Shown: positions 55,402 to 63,580 of the stretch, one piece after another
Layout of the letters: each line of letters opens with the position of its first letter
How positions within the stretch are numbered: position 1 is the first letter of the stretch
NCBI RefSeq assembly: GCF_029223585.1
Contig: NZ_CP119424.1
Coordinates: 1,240,001 to 1,304,000 of the forward strand
Source: Photobacterium sp. DA100
GTDB lineage: Bacteria; Pseudomonadota; Gammaproteobacteria; Enterobacterales; Vibrionaceae
DNA: 64,000 nt
Direction: 5' to 3'
Made by a program: the position numbers and the translations under genes
The notes under the pieces: model-generated
The model's database searches: none
What the model was told of the DNA's origin: nothing
Seen by the model: only the letters and a program-made list of their open reading frames with translations

Positions 55402-56784
55402 ATGCTAAACCCTGCAACAGCGCAAGCAGTGATCGACCATGCCCTATTCCTTGGCGCCGATTTTGCCGAACTGTTCGTTGAACACCACCAGTCCAGCTCT
55501 GTCGAGCTTCTATCTGGTGATATCGACAAAGTAAATTCCGGTATCGATTTTGGTATTGGTATTCGCTTATTCTTCGGCCACAAAGTGCTTTATGGCTACA
55601 CCAACAGCACCGACGAGGAAGAACTTAAACGCGTCACCAGCCTACTCGCCGCCAAAGACAAACGCGACCAAATCGCCAATGCGGGCGCACTCAACCTCAA
55701 CCGCTACCAGAGCAAGCACATTTGCCACCAGCCCTTGAGCCAAAACCCGAACCTTGAGGCCAAGATTGCTTTCCTGCGCCAGTGTGATAATGCTGCGCGG
55801 GATGAAGATGACAAGATCAACCAGTTCATCGGCCGTATCTTGCAGCGCGAGCAGCAAATCGAGATTTTCAACTCAACGGGACTGCACATTGGTGATACCC
55901 GCCATTATACCCGTGTCGCGGCTACCGCCATTGCCCAGAACGGCAGCGAGCAGTCTACGGGCTTCGAAGCACCGGGGGCGCTGACGGGTTGGGAATTCAA
56001 TACCCAGCTTGATGCCAGAGAGCTTGGCCAAACCGTTGCGAAACAAGCTATGGTCAAACTCTTTGCCGACAATTGCCCGTCAGGTGAAATGCCTGTCATT
56101 ATCGGCAATGGGTTTGGTGGGGTCATTTTCCACGAAGCGTGTGGTCACTTGCTAGAGACAACTTCGGTTGCCAAAAAAGCCTCAGTCTTCCACGATAAAA
56201 TGGGCGAAATGATTGCCAATCCTGTAGTCAGTGCGGTTGATGACGGTACGATGACCAACGAGTGGGGCTCAATCAATATCGATGACGAAGGGATGGAAAC
56301 CCAGCGCACCCAATTAATCAAAGACGGTCAGTTGACCAGCTTCATGGTTGATCACATGGGCTCACTCAAAACTGGCTTTGCGCCTACCGGCTCAGGCCGT
56401 CGCGAGTCTTACAAATTTGCCCCGACTTCAAGAATGCGTAACACCTTCATCGAGCCGGGTGATAGCTCGCTGGACGAGATGATTGCTAACGTCGAAAAAG
56501 GCATTTATGCCAAGAAGATGGGCGGCGGCTCGGTGCAGCCGGGTACGGGTGAATTCAACTTTGCCGTTCAGGAGGCTTACTTGGTTGAAAACGGCCAGAT
56601 CACCAAACCACTAAAATCAGCCACGTTGATCAGCACGGGACCTAAAGTGCTTAAAGAAATCTCCATGATCGGACGTGATTTTGCCTTGGCCGCAGGAATG
56701 TGTGGCTCAGTGAGCGGTTCGGTGCCAACCACCGTTGGCCAGCCAGCGCTTAAAGTGGACAACATTCTTGTAGGGGGTAACTAA
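55402..56784 (+). CDS. TldD-like metalloprotease subunit
   Basis: This 460-residue protein of the TldD/PmbA family has the catalytic HEACGH (HExxxH) zinc motif near residue 248, in GVIFHEACGHLLETTSVAKK. The family pair TldD-TldE forms a heterodimeric protease that removes leader peptides or degrades unfolded peptides. AAGGAGC precedes the ATG. It overlaps the pmbA-like gene by one base (TAATG), so the subunits are coupled. It is slightly shorter than E. coli TldD (about 480). Confidence 0.9.
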   Translation: MLNPATAQAVIDHALFLGADFAELFVEHHQSSSVELLSGDIDKVNSGIDFGIGIRLFFGHKVLYGYTNSTDEEELKRVTSLLAAKDKRDQIANAGALNLNRYQSKHICHQPLSQNPNLEAKIAFLRQCDNAARDEDDKINQFIGRILQREQQIEIFNSTGLHIGDTRHYTRVAATAIAQNGSEQSTGFEAPGALTGWEFNTQLDARELGQTVAKQAMVKLFADNCPSGEMPVIIGNGFGGVIFHEACGHLLETTSVAKKASVFHDKMGEMIANPVVSAVDDGTMTNEWGSINIDDEGMETQRTQLIKDGQLTSFMVDHMGSLKTGFAPTGSGRRESYKFAPTSRMRNTFIEPGDSSLDEMIANVEKGIYAKKMGGGSVQPGTGEFNFAVQEAYLVENGQITKPLKSATLISTGPKVLKEISMIGRDFALAAGMCGSVSGSVPTTVGQPALKVDNILVGGN

Positions 56785-58124
56785 TGGCCGAACAACAACT
56801 GCAACACGCGATTGATCAAGTACTCGAGCGTGCCAAAGCCGCCGGTGCCGAAGCCGATGTCATTGCCAGCAGCAGCAACAACTTCTCGCTGAAAGCCAAT
56901 GCGGGCGAGCTCGACGAGTACAAAGTGACATCCGGCCAGGTGATTGGCGTGCGTATCGTCAAAGATCAGCATATTGCGACTAGCTACTCTGAGTCACTAG
57001 AACCTGCCAGCCTAGATATGATGGTGGAGCATGCCCTTGCCAATGCGACCTACACTAAGCAGGATCAGCATCAAACCATTGCGTGTGCCAATAGTCAGCT
57101 TGTCACCGAGTACCCAGAGATCTATCAAACAGACACAGCAACGGTGGATGACAAAATCGCTCTGGCACTAGCGTTGGAGAAAGGCGTAGTTGAAAAACCA
57201 AACGCAACCTCTGCGCCTTACAACGGTTTCGGCGAATCCGATAGCCAGGTCATTCTAGCCAATACCCTTGGCACCCGTTGTTATCACAAAGAGCGTTCAA
57301 CCTATTGTTATGCCTACACACTGTTTGAAAAAGACGGCAAGCAAGCGATGCACGGCGGCATGTCGACCGGCCGTCGTTTTGAAGAGTTAGACCCACAGTA
57401 CTGTATCAACCACGGTTACGACATGGCAAAAGCCTTGCTAGATGGTGAGCCGGTGACAACCGGAAACTACAGTGTGGTGTTTGATCTCAATTGCCTAAGC
57501 AGCCTGTTTGGCGCATTTGGGATGTGCTTCTCGGGCCAATCGGCCATGAAAGGCATCAACCCATGGCGTGATTCTTTAAATTCCATGGTAGCGAGCCCAT
57601 TGCTCACGATTTCCGATACTGCCTATATCGAAGGAGGCTCAGCCATCAAAGCCTTCGATAGCGAAGGTTTTGCAACTCGCGACACCATCTTGGTCGGTGA
57701 AGGACAATTGCAGAGCTTGCTCCACAACAGCCATACGGCAAACTTCTTCGGTATTGAGAATACCGCTAATGGCTCCCGCTCTGCCAAAGGTGGACTTGGC
57801 GTTTCTGCGCGACATACGGTTATCGCCACGGGTCAAAGTAGTGACACCGAACTAACTGGGGGAGAATACCTAGAGCTCATCGAGCTACAGGGTGTCCACT
57901 CGGGAGCCGATGCGGTAAGCGGTGACTTCTCATTCGGCGCCAGCGGCTTCCTATGCCGAGACGGCAAGCGCATTCAGCCTGTTCGTGGTATTACGGTCGC
58001 AGGTAACTTCTATAAAATGATCAAAGAAATTGATGCAGTCGGCGATACACTGGCCCATGATCACGGAAAACATTTCTTTGCACCTCTTATTCGCTTTAGC
58101 AAACTCAGCATTGCTGGCAAATAA
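56784..58124 (+). CDS. PmbA/TldE-like metalloprotease subunit
   Basis: This 446-residue partner lacks the HExxxH motif, as expected for the TldE/PmbA subunit that completes the active site. Conserved segments include SDTELTGGEYLELIELQGVHSGADAVSGDFSFGASGF and VRGITVAGNFYKMIKEIDAVG near the C-terminus. It overlaps the TldD-like gene by one base. In E. coli tldD and pmbA lie apart, so adjacency here resembles the gene pairs of archaea and some other bacteria. Confidence 0.88.
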   Translation: MAEQQLQHAIDQVLERAKAAGAEADVIASSSNNFSLKANAGELDEYKVTSGQVIGVRIVKDQHIATSYSESLEPASLDMMVEHALANATYTKQDQHQTIACANSQLVTEYPEIYQTDTATVDDKIALALALEKGVVEKPNATSAPYNGFGESDSQVILANTLGTRCYHKERSTYCYAYTLFEKDGKQAMHGGMSTGRRFEELDPQYCINHGYDMAKALLDGEPVTTGNYSVVFDLNCLSSLFGAFGMCFSGQSAMKGINPWRDSLNSMVASPLLTISDTAYIEGGSAIKAFDSEGFATRDTILVGEGQLQSLLHNSHTANFFGIENTANGSRSAKGGLGVSARHTVIATGQSSDTELTGGEYLELIELQGVHSGADAVSGDFSFGASGFLCRDGKRIQPVRGITVAGNFYKMIKEIDAVGDTLAHDHGKHFFAPLIRFSKLSIAGK

Positions 58125-58275
58125 GGCGCTCTAAAAATAGTCTTCACCCACCGGCAGGAGATATCCCCGCCGGTGGGCTTAATGACAGGTTTGTAATTAA
58201 AGCCTTTACCCAACCTATTATTGATATGCCCTTCTTTAATTGAATCTTAAATATCAACGCCCTTCCCCCTAGCTA

Positions 58276-58291
58276 TGTGACTTATATCACA
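58276..58291. promoter_or_regulatory. Perfect CRP box of unclear target
   Basis: TGTGACTTATATCACA matches TGTGA-N6-TCACA exactly. It is about 260 bases upstream of the predicted lpp transcription start, too far for ordinary class I or II activation, and 150 bases after the pmbA-like stop. Confidence 0.65.
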
Positions 58292-58510
58292 CTTAGCCTT
58301 ATCTTTACTTTCCCCTGACTTTAGCTACTAAAAAACAATCAGTTGCTGAAATTTCCATAACAATTGCATTCACATTTTTTGTTTTAATACCGCTCATACT
58401 GAAAAGCATAAATAAGACTGCTTACGTCATAAATACACCGTACAAAAAGGTATTAAAAATTAACAGAAAATCTAAAAGTGGTGCTTTTAACACATTTTTC
58501 ATCTATTTTC

Positions 58511-58539
58511 TTGTTAAACATAATGGCTTTATGTAATGC
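58511..58539 (+). promoter_or_regulatory. lpp core promoter
   Basis: TTGTTA at 58511-58516 and TAATGC at 58534-58539 are separated by 17 bases. A start around 58546 would give a leader of about 46 bases, fitting a strongly expressed lipoprotein gene. Confidence 0.5.
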
Positions 58540-58591
58540 TGATTCAGTGTTTGTAGCAGTAGTTAATATCAACCAATTGTGGAGAATAACA

Positions 58592-58855
58592 ATGAAACGT
58601 TCTATGACTCTAGTCGCTGGCCTAATTCTAAGTGCTACTCTTATGGGCTGTTCTAGCAGCGAAGAAGCAGAGCAGCTAAGTCAACTAACAAATAAAGTTG
58701 ATGCACTATCTGATCAAGTTGCCGGCCTACAGAGCCAGCAAGATCAAATGGCAGGTGCTATCAACGACACCCGCGCGACATCTGACGCGGCATACCAAGA
58801 AGCAATGCGTGCTAACCAGCGCATCGACAACATTGCTGACTCTTACAAGAAGTAA
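58592..58855 (+). CDS. lpp: Braun-type major outer membrane lipoprotein
   Basis: This 87-residue lipoprotein has a signal peptide with lipobox LSATLMGCSS (Cys19). A continuous heptad-repeat helix (LTNKVDALSDQVAGLQSQQ and further) follows, and it ends NIADSYKK, whose last Lys would be joined to peptidoglycan. Asn/Ala-rich heptads match Lpp of Vibrionaceae. GGAG precedes ATG 58592; upstream frame is unrelated. A hairpin (58861-58886) follows the stop. Confidence 0.95.
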   Translation: MKRSMTLVAGLILSATLMGCSSSEEAEQLSQLTNKVDALSDQVAGLQSQQDQMAGAINDTRATSDAAYQEAMRANQRIDNIADSYKK

Positions 58856-58860
58856 TATAA

Positions 58861-58889
58861 AAGGTGGCGCAAGATATTGCGCCACCTTC
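58861..58889 (+). terminator. lpp terminator
   Basis: AAGGTGGCGC and GCGCCACCTT form a 10-bp stem around AAGATATT, with a short T-poor tail. It is 5 bases after the lpp stop. Confidence 0.6.
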
Positions 58890-58909
58890 TAAAAGATCTA
58901 CCCAGGGGC

Positions 58910-59158
58910 TTATCCTATCGCTCTATCCGGATCAACCAAGCCATAGGTATTGATACTGGCCTCACCAAGTTCGGGCTCAAGGTAATCCCTGACCATATCA
59001 ATTGATTCCGCTTCCCACATGCACTGACACAATTTGTGTCTTTCCACAATCATCGTAGCGTGAAGACGCATCCCTGATGGTGGATGAGTAAGAACACCGC
59101 TAGCTCTTTGCCAAAACAATTCAGGATCGGTAATCTCATGCTGGATAACAATATACAT
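58910..59158 (-). CDS. Small conserved protein of unknown function
   Basis: This 82-residue protein opens MYIVIQHEITDPELFWQRA and has MRLHATMIVERHKLCQCMWEAESIDMVRDYLEP, a pattern of small alpha-beta barrel proteins annotated only as hypothetical. The two Cys and the His in HKLCQCMWE might bind metal. AAAGGAGTAGGGG precedes the ATG. It lies between lpp and the thioesterase, on the minus strand, 84 bases after the thioesterase stop. Function unknown. Confidence 0.75.
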   Translation of the reverse strand: MYIVIQHEITDPELFWQRASGVLTHPPSGMRLHATMIVERHKLCQCMWEAESIDMVRDYLEPELGEASINTYGLVDPDRAIG

Positions 59159-59242
59159 CCCCTACTCCTTTTGTTTTAGCAATGGCCATAATCCAATTAT
59201 AGGTGGAATACAGCCGAAGCGATGTATCAACTGTGATGATAA

Positions 59243-59698
59243 TCAATCAGTTGTGACGGCAAACTCAGCGAGCTCAGGCTGCATGGACACTATCTTTTCA
59301 ACTAATGATGGGCTCAGGCTCGCGCGTTTTTGTTGCTTAAAGTTGAACATTACCACCTTTGCCGTACCTGAAGTTGTTACAGCCCCTTGCTGTTGACTGA
59401 CAATTTTGTATTCCATTACAAAACTATCTCCGGTAAGTTCGGATATCCGGCTTCCGACCAATAGCTTATCGGGGTATGTCACAGGCCTACGGTACCGGCT
59501 CGAAGTCTCACTCAATACAGGGCCGGTTTGGGTTGCCTGCATTTCTTCCATCAAACCAATACCCGCAAAGTAATCTAGCCTGGCCGTTTCAAAATAGCGG
59601 AAATACACCACATTGTTTACGTGGTTTAATGCATCCATTTCCCCCCAGGCCACTGGAATTTCAGTAACGATTGGGTAACCTTCAAGTAAATTGGGCAT
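59243..59698 (-). CDS. Acyl-CoA thioesterase (4HBT/hotdog fold)
   Basis: This 151-residue hotdog enzyme has the catalytic-Asp region WGEMDALNHVNNVVYFRYFE, close to YbgC/FadM-type thioesterases. It hydrolyses acyl-CoA. AAGGACCC precedes the ATG. It is monocistronic or followed by the small conserved gene. Acyl chain preference cannot be deduced. Confidence 0.88.
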   Translation of the reverse strand: MPNLLEGYPIVTEIPVAWGEMDALNHVNNVVYFRYFETARLDYFAGIGLMEEMQATQTGPVLSETSSRYRRPVTYPDKLLVGSRISELTGDSFVMEYKIVSQQQGAVTTSGTAKVVMFNFKQQKRASLSPSLVEKIVSMQPELAEFAVTTD

Positions 59699-60055
59699 AC
59701 GCGGGTCCTTGCAATAAATTTTGTGATAACGCTATCTAACGAAAAACCTCTTACTATAAACACCTGATTTAAACATGCGTTCGACTATTAACCTACACTT
59801 GCGATAACAAGTTTGCAACATGCAAGGCAAATTATTGATGCTCCGGTGTTGTTTCTGCATTTATGATGAGTATCTTTTCTACAGTAATGAAAGCAGCGTG
59901 TAAAAATTCAGCGTTAAAACGGCAAAGGCCTTAATTTATAAGGGATAGAGGGCTATTTTACGGTATCCTAAGCCACCTTTTTCTACCTGACGATGAACAA
60001 GCGTTTTTCGGCAGGTTACTGTCGGCGCTAGCGCCAGTTACAACTATCAACAATT
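59699..60055. other. Divergent intergenic region, nothing assigned
   Basis: These 357 bases are upstream of both the thioesterase and the membrane protein. I saw no gene, RNA or strong regulatory motif. Confidence 0.5.
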
Positions 60056-61126
60056 ATGCTTTACGATAACAACATTCCAGTCCGTTACCCCAAAGGGGCT
60101 TTTGCAATGGGGACGGTGTACAGCTTTACCGGCGCATCGATTCTTGCCTCGATCATTTTCTCACTGCTGCTCTTTCTCTCGATAGATGAAGATCCCGTCA
60201 TGCAAATTCTGTTTGGCGGTCTTGCGGTTATCTTCGAGCTGGGCAAGTTCTTTGCGTGGTATGAATTTGGTGAACGCCGAGCAAGGCGTAATTACGCTGG
60301 AGCCGTTTCCGCCTTTGCCTTTTATGCGGTACTCGCAGCTATCTCTATTGGTGGTTCGGTTGGTGGTATCAATAGCGCGACCAACCAAGCCCAGAGCCAT
60401 GTCAATGTGCAACAGAGTCGGGTCAACAACTACAATATGCAGATCGCTGCAATTGAACGGCAAATCGAGCTTAACAATAGCGCTGCAGAGAAATATATCG
60501 AGATGGAGCGTATTGCCACCGGGGTTGCCCGCATCCAGCGTGAAAACGATGAACTTCGCGAGCAGCAGCTAAAACTTGCTGCCGAGCGGGACAGCTTGCC
60601 GGTGGTCAATCAAGGCAGCGTGATTGGCCTTATCGACAGCCTAGCCCAGTCTTTGAAGATAGAAACAGAAACTGCCCAGCTCAGCTTGGTGATTTTCCTT
60701 TCTGTCTTGCTTGATTTCTTTGCGGCATTTTTCGTTGGCCTCATCGGCGAGGAGCTTCGTTTCAGGAACCAGTTCCGCCGTGTCGGCCCTATCACTATCG
60801 ATACCTATACGGATAACGAGATCAAGCAGCCAGAGCTGTTGACCAATCAGCAGCAGGAAACGGTAGGCGACGACGATGGGCAGGCTGAGCAACAGCCTGA
60901 AACCCCGGCCGAACCAGAAAAGCCGAAATCACTCTACGAACAAGCGATCGAGGCATTGAGCACCAATCAGGTCAACTGCACCAAACGTGCGGTTACCAAA
61001 TACCTCAAGACCAGCAGTGATGAGGTCGACGACATCTTCAGCCGCTTTATGGAAGAAGGCATTGTCAGTAAAAAGCCGAACAACCATTACCAATGGCATG
61101 GTGTTTCCGCTACTGCCGAGGCATAG
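60056..61126 (+). CDS. Unknown membrane protein with coiled coil and possible winged-helix tail
   Basis: This 356-residue protein has about three N-terminal membrane segments (around residues 20-105). A coiled coil follows at about 115-185 (NNYNMQIAAIERQIELNN, RENDELREQQLKLAAERD), then one more hydrophobic segment (AQLSLVIFLSVLLDFFAAFFVGLIG, about 207-230). An acidic Pro/Glu/Gln linker follows (EQQPETPAEPEKPK). The last 70 residues (QAIEALSTNQVNCTKRAVTKYL, FSRFMEEGIVSKK) look like a winged-helix domain. I do not recognise the family. No clear ribosome site precedes the ATG; a later start near MGTVYSF is possible. A strong terminator follows. Confidence 0.72.
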   Translation: MLYDNNIPVRYPKGAFAMGTVYSFTGASILASIIFSLLLFLSIDEDPVMQILFGGLAVIFELGKFFAWYEFGERRARRNYAGAVSAFAFYAVLAAISIGGSVGGINSATNQAQSHVNVQQSRVNNYNMQIAAIERQIELNNSAAEKYIEMERIATGVARIQRENDELREQQLKLAAERDSLPVVNQGSVIGLIDSLAQSLKIETETAQLSLVIFLSVLLDFFAAFFVGLIGEELRFRNQFRRVGPITIDTYTDNEIKQPELLTNQQQETVGDDDGQAEQQPETPAEPEKPKSLYEQAIEALSTNQVNCTKRAVTKYLKTSSDEVDDIFSRFMEEGIVSKKPNNHYQWHGVSATAEA

Positions 61127-61154
61127 ATCGCGCCCTATTTAGCGACCCCGCAAT

Positions 61155-61192
61155 AAAAAGCCCGACTTTATCTTCATAAAGTCGGGCTTTTT
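61155..61192 (+). terminator. Terminator of the membrane protein gene
   Basis: AAAAAGCCCGACTTT and AAAGTCGGGCTTTTT pair around ATCTTCAT, with T-tracts on both sides. It is convergent with the rlhA-like gene and may serve both. Confidence 0.88.
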
Positions 61193-61221
61193 CATACTGG
61201 AAGCTTGAGGAATTGATTGCC

Positions 61222-63468
61222 TTACAAGCCTTTTTTGTATTGAGCCATCGTCGTCGGCGCAATCTTGGCATGAAGAGCTGACGGCGCTGCATCACCTGTT
61301 AGCTGCTCACGGAAAGCTTTAAGCAATACTGGTTTTTCCAACGCCATCTGGGTATGGGTCTTAATATCGCGCATATCCACCATATAGCCATCAAATAAAC
61401 CGGGGTGATCCTTGATCACATCCAAGTTAAGATAATTCTCTTGGCTATACAGCGAATTATGGGCTCCACGCTGTTTATCTACCACATACGAGGCATGCTT
61501 AAGACTCAGGATCGACGCCGACTTATCACACTTTCGCAGGCACTTGTCATCGAATCGCTTCTTCTTACAGCCAACCGTTTGGTGGAACAAGCACTGGCGG
61601 CTGGTCAGTAGTGTGATCGGGTGATAAATACTGTAGAAAAGCTCGAAATTATCCGGCTTAACCAATGGTTTTATCTGCTTTTTGTTAATTTCGTTGGAGA
61701 TAAATGCACCGACACAATTGAACTCTTCCTTCAGGCAAGCAAGGCTGTACGAGTTAATAATGTTCATTTGAGGGCCAGCCACCCAGTCAATACCGCGCTG
61801 ATAGGCCGCATACCCTACCCCGCTGTTATTGGTCACAATACGGCTTGGTTGAACCTGCTCGAGGAAGGCAACTGCTGCATCATAGTTTTCACCAATGAGA
61901 ATGGCAGGGAACCAAGGCACTAACTGATCATTATGCTCAAATAAGTCAACCAATCGGTCCAAATCACAGGCCAGCGCTTCGGGCAATTGATAGTACACGC
62001 AGGTATTTGGCTCTGACTGCAGCACCAGATCCTCTACTGAAGAAATCAAGGTGTGTAATTGAGGGGGTTGAGCATACTCAGAAGCCGCTTCCATTCCAGG
62101 TTTGCTCAACTCGACCGGCGCAATAAGTGGCTTGTTGCCGTTAAGCGCTACCGCGACTTTTTCTTTGATTACCGTTTGTTCTTTGTATGGGATGTAAAGG
62201 CCGCTTGCCAGCGTGCTCAAGTCGATCTGATTGACCCGGTAATCGGCATTGGCAAAACTGTTGACCCACTTGCTTACCCCTTCCTTATCAAGGGTAAATT
62301 TCTCAGAGGATACCAAATTTGATTCTGATTGCAGCTCAATCAAACCCTGCGGTGTGATGAGCTCAACCTTCAATGGCAGACCTTCAGTAGCAATGACTTT
62401 AATATCCAGCGCCAGCTTCTCGATACACAAGTCCTTAGTGACACGCTCCACCTGCTGGATAATATCGGTTTTCGTGTCGTAGAGCTTCTTCTTAACCGCT
62501 TTGACCTCATCCATGCTGGTGCAACTGTAGATATTCGAAAAATGGGTAGCAGCATGATCCCTCGGATTATCAATAAACATGCTCTTATTGATATCGCCTT
62601 TCAAGAACGCATTGGAAAAGTCACGGTTAAATACCGTATATAGCCGGCTGGTATCTGTCAGCATCTCTCCTTTGCTACAGTAGCTATCAATTTGCTGGCG
62701 CCACGTATCTACGACCGTATAGACATAATGGGACTTTTTGATCCGCCCCTCGACTTTCAGCGAATACACCCCTGCATCAGCCAAAGCCGCCATATCAGAA
62801 AAGGCCGAGTTATCTTTCAGATTCAACGGATAGTCTTTGCCGGTCTCTGTGGTCTGGTACTGCTCTCGGCATGGCTGACTGCAACGGCCACGGTTACCAG
62901 AGCTGCCATTTCTGACCGAGCTGATATAGCACAGCCCCGAAAAGCCAATACAGTAGGAACCGTGGACGAAGACTTCCATCAACACATCGTGCTGATGGCC
63001 AAATTGCGCCAAATGTTTGATCTCATCAATATTCAGCTCACGCGAGAGGTTAACCCGAGAGGCAGTGAGCTGTTTGAGGAATAATATCTGGCCTTCATTG
63101 TGGGTGTTGAGCTGCGTCGAGGCATGCACATCCAAGGAAGGAAAATGCGTCTTTAGTATCGAGAAAAGACCGATATCCTGAACAATCACCCCGTCAATAT
63201 CGGTATTGACCAGCTTGTTCAACAGACGAACCAGTGCTGGTACTTCGCTCTCCAGAATAATGACATTAAGTGTCAGGAAGATCTTGCATTGGTGCTGGTG
63301 AGCCAGCCGGACAACACCGCTGAGGTTTTCAAACGTGAGGTTGGTCGCCCGGTTGCGCGCATTAAAGTTGTCCAGCCCGCAATACACCGCATCAGCGCCG
63401 GCAACAATGGCTGCTTTTATTGATTCTAAATCGCCGCCCGGTGCTAACAGCTCAAATTGGTCACTCAT
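61222..63468 (-). CDS. rlhA: U32 family protein, RlhA-like (23S rRNA C2501 hydroxylation)
   Basis: This 748-residue protein resembles RlhA (YdcP), which makes 5-hydroxycytidine at C2501 of 23S rRNA. The U32 signature is HGSYCIGFSGLCYISS..GNRGRCSQPCREQ, with cysteines that may hold an iron-sulfur cluster. A second cysteine-containing region near the C-terminus (CLFHQTVGCKKKRFDDKCLRKCDK) is also typical of U32 proteins. It is about 95 residues longer than the E. coli protein. A perfect 9-bp hairpin overlaps its ribosome site (GGGTAATG). Confidence 0.87.
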   Translation of the reverse strand: MSDQFELLAPGGDLESIKAAIVAGADAVYCGLDNFNARNRATNLTFENLSGVVRLAHQHQCKIFLTLNVIILESEVPALVRLLNKLVNTDIDGVIVQDIGLFSILKTHFPSLDVHASTQLNTHNEGQILFLKQLTASRVNLSRELNIDEIKHLAQFGHQHDVLMEVFVHGSYCIGFSGLCYISSVRNGSSGNRGRCSQPCREQYQTTETGKDYPLNLKDNSAFSDMAALADAGVYSLKVEGRIKKSHYVYTVVDTWRQQIDSYCSKGEMLTDTSRLYTVFNRDFSNAFLKGDINKSMFIDNPRDHAATHFSNIYSCTSMDEVKAVKKKLYDTKTDIIQQVERVTKDLCIEKLALDIKVIATEGLPLKVELITPQGLIELQSESNLVSSEKFTLDKEGVSKWVNSFANADYRVNQIDLSTLASGLYIPYKEQTVIKEKVAVALNGNKPLIAPVELSKPGMEAASEYAQPPQLHTLISSVEDLVLQSEPNTCVYYQLPEALACDLDRLVDLFEHNDQLVPWFPAILIGENYDAAVAFLEQVQPSRIVTNNSGVGYAAYQRGIDWVAGPQMNIINSYSLACLKEEFNCVGAFISNEINKKQIKPLVKPDNFELFYSIYHPITLLTSRQCLFHQTVGCKKKRFDDKCLRKCDKSASILSLKHASYVVDKQRGAHNSLYSQENYLNLDVIKDHPGLFDGYMVDMRDIKTHTQMALEKPVLLKAFREQLTGDAAPSALHAKIAPTTMAQYKKGL

Positions 63469-63478
63469 TTCGACATTA

Positions 63479-63507
63479 CCCTTTTGCCAATACCCAATGC
63501 AAAAGGG
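63479..63507 (-). promoter_or_regulatory. Hairpin that may hide the rlhA ribosome-binding site
   Basis: On the minus strand CCCTTTTGC (63507-63499) pairs with GCAAAAGGG (63487-63479) across an 11-base loop. The GGG that would be the Shine-Dalgarno sequence, 10 bases from the ATG at 63468, is in the stem. This could lower or regulate translation. Confidence 0.45.
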
Positions 63508-63580
63508 CGGTATTCTACGTGGTACGGACTCGAAATGCCATTAATAGCACTGTGGTTAATCACTCATGTGGAGAATAACC

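Larger units (their letters stand above)
58125..58591. other. AT-rich region upstream of lpp with a perfect CRP box
   Basis: These 467 bases hold no gene. The start has a CCCACCGGC/GCCGGTGGG hairpin (58147-58177) that may end the TldD-PmbA transcript, though the T-tract is poor. A perfect CRP box lies at 58276-58291 and the lpp core promoter at 58511-58539. The rest, about 58300-58510, is unassigned. Confidence 0.6.
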
